The notes under the pieces are model-generated. The model was not told the origin of the DNA and made no database searches. It saw nothing but the letters and a program-made list of their open reading frames with translations. Shown piece after piece: positions 8,475 to 13,653 of a stretch of DNA of 15,929 nt (position 1 is its first letter; each line of letters starts with the position of its first letter). Source of the stretch: Ignavibacteria bacterium (GTDB lineage: Bacteria > Bacteroidota > Ignavibacteria > Tepidaquicellales > Tepidaquicellaceae); NCBI GenBank assembly GCA_018058125.1, contig JAGPCH010000005.1, positions 1-15,929 of the forward strand, given 5' to 3'. Made by a program: the position numbers and the translations under genes.

Positions 8475-8491
8475 TGACTCAAATCATTTTA

Positions 8492-8513
8492 TTTTATGAC
8501 AAAAGTCATAAAA
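8492..8513. promoter_or_regulatory. Perfect 9-4-9 dyad, candidate Crp/Fnr-family operator
   Basis: TTTTATGAC-AAAA-GTCATAAAA is a perfect inverted repeat. The core ATGAC-N4-GTCAT has the 5-4-5 form of Crp/Fnr-family sites. The centre is about 58 bp upstream of the -7 box edge, roughly where class I activators bind. A second pair of half-sites, AGTCAT (8455-8460) and ATGACT (8474-8479), lies inside the promoter. Confidence 0.55.
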
Positions 8514-8604
8514 CCATTTAAATTCATTTACTTTAACTCTTGATTAAAGTGCATTGCAAATTATTTATCATCGGAAATTCAAATTAATTATTACCAAATT
8601 CCAT

Positions 8605-8618
8605 TCCGCCGCCGCGGA
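8605..8618. terminator. Short GC-rich hairpin after the sulfur operon
   Basis: TCCGC-CGCC-GCGGA (5-bp stem, 4-base loop) stands out in AT-rich sequence 24 bp past the end of the last operon gene. There is no clear U tract on the minus strand, so it is only a weak candidate terminator. A further inverted repeat, ACTTTAA/TTAAAGT (8530-8550), follows it. Confidence 0.3.
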
Positions 8619-8641
8619 CGAAATTCCCTATCCTAAATCTT

Positions 8642-9148
8642 TTAATGCGGCAGCTTATCCCTGAATTTTCCATATACCCACGTTCCGGTAATGGCAGAAA
8701 TAATCGTAACTATGATCACGCTGAAGCCGCTCCCGAATTGTGCGAACAAAGGTCCGGGACACGCTCCTGTAATAGCCCATCCTATCCCAAATATTAAAGC
8801 TCCATAGATCTGACCTTTGTTGAATTTCTTATCATCAATATATATTTGTTCACCGTAAATACTTTTTAGTTTTAATCTTTTGATTATGGTAACAGATATT
8901 AACCCCACTATTACAGCAGTTCCGATTACACCGTACATGAAGAATGAAGAAAGCTGAAACATTTCCTGAATTCTGAACCAGCTTATAATTTCCGCTTTCA
9001 CAAAAACTATTCCGAATATTATTCCAACCAATGTATATTTTAAATTATACCACCACGGATGTATGAGCTCTGATTCATTTGTACATAATGTATCCAGATG
9101 TCTTAATTCAATTTCTTCTTTTGTTTCAATATGATCGTTTGTTATCAT
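8642..9148 (-). CDS. YeeE/YedE-type sulfur transporter, second half (DUF6691/PmpB-like)
   Basis: A 168-residue membrane protein with about four spans (near 36-52, 68-90, 113-130, 140-160). The signature GWAITGACPGPLFAQ (about 123-137) carries C130 in the family's GxCPGP motif. YeeE/YedE proteins such as TsuA move thiosulfate through a narrow path lined by cysteines; half-length versions occur as adjacent pairs that resemble the two pseudo-symmetric halves of the full protein. This gene is 23 bp after its partner, supporting such a pair. An unusual ~30-residue soluble N-terminus, rich in Glu and with C22, precedes the first span. Substrate (thiosulfate, sulfide or another sulfur species) and direction are not settled by sequence. 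Confidence 0.88.
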   Translation of the reverse strand: MITNDHIETKEEIELRHLDTLCTNESELIHPWWYNLKYTLVGIIFGIVFVKAEIISWFRIQEMFQLSSFFMYGVIGTAVIVGLISVTIIKRLKLKSIYGEQIYIDDKKFNKGQIYGALIFGIGWAITGACPGPLFAQFGSGFSVIIVTIISAITGTWVYGKFRDKLPH

Positions 9149-9171
9149 TATATAAGAATTTAAAAAATTAT

Positions 9172-9744
9172 TTAATTTATTAATTTAAAAATAAACGGAA
9201 TAAGAATGTTTGTAGAGAAAAATCCGCCCGCCATGAAGAAGATTGTTGCTATGAGTGAAGTCTTCTGAAGATTAGCTAATCCCATAATGGAATGACCTGA
9301 TGTACATCCGCCTGCATAACGAGTTCCGAATCCCACAAGAAAACCTCCTGCAACAATAAAAACCAAACCTTTCACGGTAAAAAGATTTCCCCAGCTAAAC
9401 AGATCCGCAGGCAACAGTGATGAAAAATCTTTTATTCCATAACCCTTAAGTGTTTCAAGTGTTCTCTCTGTTACTTGTATTTCCTGTCCCGGATTCGAAA
9501 GAAAAGTTGAGGCTATAAATCCTCCAATTACTATCCCGCCTACAAAAAATAAATTCCAGATCTCTTTCTTCCAGTCGTATTTAAAAAATTTAACATTTCC
9601 CGGAAAACAGGAAGCACATATATGTCTGAATGATGAGGATATTCCGAATTTCTTATTACCAAGCACCAGCAGAAGCGGAACTATAAGTCCAATCATCACT
9701 CCGCTTACCGCCCAGTGCCAGGGTTGTTTTATTAATTCTAACAT
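9172..9744 (-). CDS. YeeE/YedE-type sulfur transporter, first half (PmpA-like)
   Basis: A 190-residue membrane protein with spans near 11-29, 62-82, 124-141 and 162-180. The hallmark RYAGGCTSGHSIMG (about 142-155) contains C147 in the GGCTSGH motif, which provides the sulfur-relaying cysteine in TsuA-like transporters. C43 and C46 in ICASCFPGN form an additional Cys pair. Together with the following gene it likely makes one split transporter. It sits 45 bp after the persulfide dioxygenase gene, fitting a role in moving thiosulfate or related sulfur into or out of the cell. Length is normal for a half-size member. Confidence 0.9.
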   Translation of the reverse strand: MLELIKQPWHWAVSGVMIGLIVPLLLVLGNKKFGISSSFRHICASCFPGNVKFFKYDWKKEIWNLFFVGGIVIGGFIASTFLSNPGQEIQVTERTLETLKGYGIKDFSSLLPADLFSWGNLFTVKGLVFIVAGGFLVGFGTRYAGGCTSGHSIMGLANLQKTSLIATIFFMAGGFFSTNILIPFIFKLIN

Positions 9745-9789
9745 TATATTTTGATTTTATTTAAACTTATTTTTAAAGTATTAAACTTT

Positions 9790-11199
9790 TTATATTGTCG
9801 TGGGACATACAAAATCTGTTGTGGGTACTTCCGTTTCTTTTATACTATTAAATCCGCCTTCGACCTCTTTAAAATTATCCCATCCTCTTGATTTCAATAT
9901 TGAAGCAGTTGTCATACTTCTGTAACCTCCTTCACAATGAATCATGAATTCCTTATCCTTAGGAAACTCTGCAAGATTTTCATTTATGTAATCAAGCGGA
10001 ATGTTGATAGCTCCATCCACATGCTCAGCATTAAATTCACCGGGTTTTCTTACATCCACTATGATAGATTTTTCTTTGTCATATGATTTTTCAAATTCCA
10101 GTACGCTTATTCGATTTATTTTTTCTGTTTCTTTACCGGCAATTAACCAGGCATCAATTCCTCCGTTTAGATATCCTATGACATTATCATAACCTACTCT
10201 TGCAAGACGCATTACAGATTCTTCCTCTTTTCCGGGTTCGGTAATTAAAAGTATCTGCTGGTTCACATCCGGGATCAGTGTCCCGACCCATGGAGCAAAT
10301 TGTCCGTCAAGAGAGATGTTAATGCTGTTAGGAATAAATGCTTTGTGAAAGAAAGCGTCATTTCGCGTATCAAGCATTACGGCATCTGTTTCATTGGCAG
10401 CTGCCTCAAACTCATCAGAGTTCATTGCCTTCAATCCTCTTTTCATAACTACATCAATATTTTCATAACCTTTTTTGTTCATCGCAACGTTCATCGGGAA
10501 ATAGCTCGGAGGCGGAAGCAGTCCGTCAGTTACCTCTTTTACAAATTCTTCTTCTGTCATATTTTCTCTCAAAGCATAATTGGTTTTTTTCTGTGCGCCG
10601 ATAGTAGAGATAGTTTCTTTGCTCATGTTTTTACCGCAAGCGCTGCCTGCTCCATGCGCCGGATAAACGACTACTTCATCTTCAAGTGTCATTACTTTAT
10701 CTCTCAGGGAATGAAAAAGTGTTGCAGCTAACTGCTCCTGCGTCATGTCAGCAGCTTTCTGCGCAAGATCCGGTCTGCCGACATCTCCGATAAAAAGTGT
10801 ATCTCCGGAAAACAGTGCAGCGTCTTTTCCATCTTCGTCTTTTAAAAGAAAACATGAACTTTCCATTGTATGCCCGGGTGTATGCAGAACTTTTATTTTA
10901 ATGTCACCGACTGAATACTCTTCACCGTCTTTTGCGACAATGCAGTCAAAATCAGGTGCAGCTGTGGGACCATAAATGATCTTTGCTCCGGTTGCTTTTG
11001 CAAGATCAACGTGTCCGCTGACAAAGTCAGCATGAAAATGTGTCTCAAGAATATATTTTATCTTAACATTGTCTCTTTCAGCTCTTTCGATGTATGGTTT
11101 GATCTCTCTAAGCGGATCTATGATAACTGCTTCATCCTTGCTTGTAATGTAATATGCCCCTTGTGCAAGGCATCCTGTGTAAATTTGTTCGATTTTCAT
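9790..11199 (-). CDS. CstB-like persulfide dioxygenase with two rhodanese domains
   Basis: A 469-residue three-domain protein. Residues 1-~245 are a metallo-beta-lactamase fold of the ETHE1/persulfide dioxygenase type: H54-x-H56-x-D58, H110 in TPGH, D133 in SGDT and H182 in PAHGAG supply the iron ligands and second-shell residues. C188 lies in the AHGAGSACG loop, as in Staphylococcus CstB. Residues ~260-356 are a rhodanese fold without an active-site Cys (the loop reads ITEPGKEEE), i.e. a pseudo-rhodanese. Residues ~365-455 are a full rhodanese with C422 in CEGGYRS. CstB uses this same order to oxidise persulfide to sulfite and join it with sulfane sulfur to form thiosulfate. The same reaction is inferred here. 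Neighbours are sulfur transporters and another rhodanese, in line with that. A further Cys (C465) sits near the C-terminus. Confidence 0.92.
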   Translation of the reverse strand: MKIEQIYTGCLAQGAYYITSKDEAVIIDPLREIKPYIERAERDNVKIKYILETHFHADFVSGHVDLAKATGAKIIYGPTAAPDFDCIVAKDGEEYSVGDIKIKVLHTPGHTMESSCFLLKDEDGKDAALFSGDTLFIGDVGRPDLAQKAADMTQEQLAATLFHSLRDKVMTLEDEVVVYPAHGAGSACGKNMSKETISTIGAQKKTNYALRENMTEEEFVKEVTDGLLPPPSYFPMNVAMNKKGYENIDVVMKRGLKAMNSDEFEAAANETDAVMLDTRNDAFFHKAFIPNSINISLDGQFAPWVGTLIPDVNQQILLITEPGKEEESVMRLARVGYDNVIGYLNGGIDAWLIAGKETEKINRISVLEFEKSYDKEKSIIVDVRKPGEFNAEHVDGAINIPLDYINENLAEFPKDKEFMIHCEGGYRSMTTASILKSRGWDNFKEVEGGFNSIKETEVPTTDFVCPTTI

Positions 11200-11235
11200 G
11201 ATTTATTTTTTGTTAATTTTAAATTTTAGATTTTT

Positions 11236-11766
11236 TTATTTGTCTGTTTTTAATTCTCCACTCCAATTGTTAATGCCGCCTGTAAGATGATATAGATTTG
11301 TAAAACCATTCCTGATCATGATTTCACTCGCTTTTCCGCTTCGGTTTCCGCTTCTGCAATAGAGTATATATTTTTTTGAAATATCCAGTTTTGAAACTAC
11401 TTCTTCAAAGTCAGGTGAAGTATAATCAATGAACATATCTGTCCCGGAGATGTATCCGCTTTCCCACTCAGCAGGTGTTCTGACATCGATGACAACGAAA
11501 TTACTGTCTTCTGTCATTGTTAACATTTCTTCCTGATTTATGTTAACATAGTTTGCAGTTGTATCTTTTTTAAAGAGTTTAGTGATAAAACCGCTTTTAG
11601 TTGTAGCACCTGCAAATGTTGAAAACAGTAAAGATCCAAGCAGAGCTCCGTATGCTATTGATATGTATTTATTGGATGTGATCGGGCAGGTACCGGAAGT
11701 GCATCCGACGAATTTCCAGTAAAGAAAGCCTGCTACTGCGCCGGTAATTATTCCTATATAAGTCAT
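11236..11766 (-). CDS. Membrane-anchored rhodanese (DUF6132-rhodanese fusion)
   Basis: A 176-residue protein in two parts. The N-terminus (1-~55) has two hydrophobic segments separated by GCTSGTCPITSNKY with C22 and C27, the pattern of the small membrane family DUF6132. The C-terminus (about 75-172) is a single rhodanese domain: VVIDVRTPAEWESGYISG, catalytic C137 in CRSGNRSG, and LTGGINNW. The rhodanese would accept and pass sulfane sulfur at the membrane, with the paired Cys of the anchor as a possible partner. It lies 9 bp after the methyltransferase gene and 36 bp before the dioxygenase gene. Its function as a sulfur relay between transporter and dioxygenase is inferred from context. Confidence 0.87.
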   Translation of the reverse strand: MTYIGIITGAVAGFLYWKFVGCTSGTCPITSNKYISIAYGALLGSLLFSTFAGATTKSGFITKLFKKDTTANYVNINQEEMLTMTEDSNFVVIDVRTPAEWESGYISGTDMFIDYTSPDFEEVVSKLDISKKYILYCRSGNRSGKASEIMIRNGFTNLYHLTGGINNWSGELKTDK

Positions 11767-11775
11767 CTTTATTAT

Positions 11776-12369
11776 TTATAATTTATTTTTAATTAAATTT
11801 ATAAAAATTTCATTTCCGCTCCTTTGCGGAATTGAGTTGTAACACTTTTCCAGAATTTTGATCTCAAAATATTTTCCGAAGATTTCTCGGTACTCTTCTT
11901 CTGATCCTCCGAATGGAGGTCCTTCTTTGTCAAATTCCCTGTCAAATAATACTCCCACCAGTTTTCCATTATTATTTAACAGTTCAGACATTTTTTCAGC
12001 ATAATTTTCTCTGAGTCCCGGGTCCAAAGAACAAAAAAATGTCTGCTCAATAATTAAATCATAATTTCCTATGTGCTCAAAGAAATTTTGATTTAATAAA
12101 TTTATGTTTTTATTTCCTTTGAATTTTGTTTCAAGATTCTTTATTAATTCAGTTGATATGTCCAACAGATTTATATTCTTAAATCCGGATCCGGAAAGGT
12201 ATTCGGCTTCGTAAGCATTTCCGCAACCGGGTATCAGTATGTTCAGTTCTTTATTCTGAAGCTGGTCAGCGTAATCAGTTAAAGGTTTTGAATACATTCC
12301 AATATCCCATCCGGTCTGACCGGTTACATATCGTTCACTCCAGAAATTGTTGTCGAATTTATTAAGCAT
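11776..12369 (-). CDS. TPMT-family SAM-dependent methyltransferase
   Basis: A 197-residue class I methyltransferase. The N-terminal FWSERYVTGQTGWDIG (about 9-24) matches the FWxxRWxxGxxGW signature of thiopurine/thiol S-methyltransferases (TPMT family). Motif I, ILIPGCGNAYEAEYL (44-58), binds S-adenosylmethionine; LLDIS (68-72) carries the acidic residue for the ribose; FDREFDKEGPPFGGS (142-156) matches the family's conserved later motif. Known members methylate thiols, thiopurines and selenium or tellurium compounds. Between an ArsR repressor and rhodaneses, sulfide or a thiol is the likeliest acceptor, which is an inference. Gaps of 26 and 9 bp to neighbours place it firmly in the operon. 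Confidence 0.85.
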   Translation of the reverse strand: MLNKFDNNFWSERYVTGQTGWDIGMYSKPLTDYADQLQNKELNILIPGCGNAYEAEYLSGSGFKNINLLDISTELIKNLETKFKGNKNINLLNQNFFEHIGNYDLIIEQTFFCSLDPGLRENYAEKMSELLNNNGKLVGVLFDREFDKEGPPFGGSEEEYREIFGKYFEIKILEKCYNSIPQRSGNEIFINLIKNKL

Positions 12370-12395
12370 TTATATATTGTAAATTTGGTTTATCA

Positions 12396-12713
12396 TTAAA
12401 ATAAATTACACGTTTCCATACAATCAAATATCTTAAGGATGTGTCTGTCCTCAAGGCGGTACATGACATTCATACCGTTCTTTTCACATTTAAGGATACC
12501 TCTGTCCTTCATTTTTATCAAATGATGTGATAGAAGAGACTGTTCTGTGTTGAGTTTTATTCTTTGCTGTATTTCGGAAACGGAAAGAGGTTCTTTTTCT
12601 TCAAGAGCCTCAAGTATTTCTAGTCTGACAGGATGCCCGATAGTTTTAAGTATCTCAGCTACACGGGTTACCTGTTCTGCGTTTAATTGTTTTCTTTTTA
12701 AAGTTGCTGGCAT
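12396..12713 (-). CDS. ArsR/SmtB-family transcriptional repressor
   Basis: A 105-residue winged helix-turn-helix protein. LKTIGHPVRLEILEAL (22-37) is the typical alpha-1/2 region of ArsR proteins; SVSEIQQRIKLNTEQSLLSHHL (44-65) covers the recognition helix; the wing follows at 72-86. The metal-binding ELCVCDL box of ArsR is absent. Cysteines are C76 in the wing and C98/C102 near the C-terminus (CMETC). BigR and SqrR, ArsR-family sensors of persulfide, use a Cys in alpha-2 plus one in alpha-5; here the alpha-2 Cys is missing. The first gene of the sulfur operon, it very likely represses its own transcription through the palindrome at 12737-12756. Ligand is inferred to be a reactive sulfur species. 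Confidence 0.92.
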   Translation of the reverse strand: MPATLKRKQLNAEQVTRVAEILKTIGHPVRLEILEALEEKEPLSVSEIQQRIKLNTEQSLLSHHLIKMKDRGILKCEKNGMNVMYRLEDRHILKIFDCMETCNLF

Positions 12714-12731
12714 GTTTTATAATTAAGTACA

Positions 12732-12762
12732 CAAATATATGAACATTTATTCATATAGTCAA
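12732..12762 (-). promoter_or_regulatory. Promoter of the sulfur operon
   Basis: On the minus strand TTG (12760-12762), a 20-bp spacer and TATATTTG (12732-12739) match the Bacteroidota pattern TTG-N19-21-TAnnTTTG. The -7 box ends 18 bp before the arsR ATG, implying a very short leader. Confidence 0.75.
12737..12756. promoter_or_regulatory. ArsR/SmtB-type operator
   Basis: ATATGAA-CATTTA-TTCATAT is an inverted repeat with 7-bp arms. Its core TGAACATTTATTCA is very close to the SmtB/CzrA-type operator core. It fills the spacer between the -33 and -7 boxes of the arsR promoter, so bound repressor would block RNA polymerase. Confidence 0.75.
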
Positions 12763-12811
12763 TAGTGAATTTCTTCTCTTTATTAACAGGGTATGATTTT
12801 TAATCCATTGC

Positions 12812-12843
12812 CAGAGTCTCATCGGCTATATCGGGGGACTCTG
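12812..12843. repeat. GC-rich inverted repeat CAGAGTC/GACTCTG
   Basis: Perfect 7-bp arms (12812-12818 and 12837-12843) enclose an 18-base loop with two copies of ATCGG. It stands out from the AT-rich surroundings. It could be a dispersed palindromic repeat or a structured RNA element; no T tract follows. Confidence 0.5.
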
Positions 12844-13262
12844 ACGAAGTCTTGAATTAAATGAACTTATCTGATAATTTGATAAAACCTAATTTAACTA
12901 CTGTTATAAATAATTTCATTAATTCCTAAAATTGTAATTTTGAAAATTTTATATAACATACTCTTTAAATTAATTGTCATAATTACTTATACATATTTAC
13001 ATATAAAATTTCAAAAATATCTTTTTAAGATTGGTAAATTTTTTCTCAAAGCAATGACTTTTGGTAAATATCCAAAAAATAAAATTTCCGACGTACAGTA
13101 TGTGATATCGCAGGTTAGGGTGTTTTTGTTTTAATTATTTTTGCTTTTCTTATACTAGTATTCATTAATAATTTTTTATGAAAGAAGTAAATCCACTTAG
13201 ATTTTTATACTTATATATGAATGAGTTTCGAATGAACTGTGATTCTTCCACCATATTCCCGG

Positions 13263-13287
13263 ATCCCCGCTAAAAACATGCGGGGAT
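13263..13287. repeat. Inverted repeat ATCCCCGC/GCGGGGAT (REP-like or terminator-like hairpin)
   Basis: Perfect 8-bp GC-rich arms with a 9-base loop. On the plus strand a run of six T follows after 5 bases (13293-13298), as in an intrinsic terminator, but no firm gene precedes it. The wider sequence, ATTCCCGGATCCCCGC...GCGGGGATGAC, looks like the widespread GTCATCCCCGC-type palindromic repeats, so a dispersed element is the preferred reading. Confidence 0.55.
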
Positions 13288-13401
13288 GACAATTTTTTGA
13301 GGCTATTGACCAAATAAAAATTATTGAAAAATTACTCAAGATAATATTATTCTCTTAATAGCCTTCATTTAATTCATTACAGTTCATAGTTCAAGCAAAC
13401 T

Positions 13402-13458
13402 CATAGTCTTCATTCCAATTCATTCCAAATCATAGTCATCATTCCAAATCATAGTCAA
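13402..13458. repeat. 19-bp tandem repeat
   Basis: CATTCCAAATCATAGTCA(T/A) occurs twice in tandem at 13421-13439 and 13440-13458 with one mismatch at the last base. A diverged copy (CATAGTCTTCATTCCAATT, 13402-13420) precedes them, matching 17 of 19 bases in rotated register. No role is evident. Confidence 0.7.
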
Positions 13459-13653
13459 TCTCAATTGAAACTTTGTAAGAGTAAATTTATATTGATGAAA
13501 ATTCTTTTACACCTTGTTACCGCATTATACCATTTAGTTTAAATCTTCTTAAAATTAAATTACACTTCAATTAATACGGGAAATATAATAAATACATTAC
13601 GTAGTATGTGTTAATGAATTTTTATAAAATCAATTTTAATATTTAATTATATA

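Larger units (their letters stand above)
12763..13653. other. AT-rich intergenic stretch between arsR and lon
   Basis: About 890 bp between two divergent genes with no convincing coding region, tRNA or other known RNA. It holds two GC-rich inverted repeats and a short tandem repeat, listed separately. A 64-codon frame at 12940-13134 (plus strand, TTG start) encodes a hydrophobic Lys-rich peptide without a visible ribosome site and is not called. No TTG-N20-TAnnTTTG promoter for lon was found. Confidence 0.6.

Noticed and set aside
10300-10731. Plus-strand open frame of 143 codons
   Set aside because: It is antisense to the CstB-like gene and its translation shows no recognisable family pattern.
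12935-12942. TAATTTTG as a plus-strand -7 box
   Set aside because: It fits TAnnTTTG but has no -33 TTG and overlaps the proposed TTG start of the doubtful small frame; such a match is expected by chance in AT-rich DNA.
13402-13458. Possible CRISPR array from repeated CATTCCAAATCATAGTCA
   Set aside because: The units are directly adjacent with no unique spacers, are only 19 bp long, and no cas genes are present.
13464-13473. AAACTTTG as a -7 box for lon
   Set aside because: The first base does not fit TAnnTTTG, no TTG lies 19-21 bp upstream, and it is about 180 bp from the lon start.
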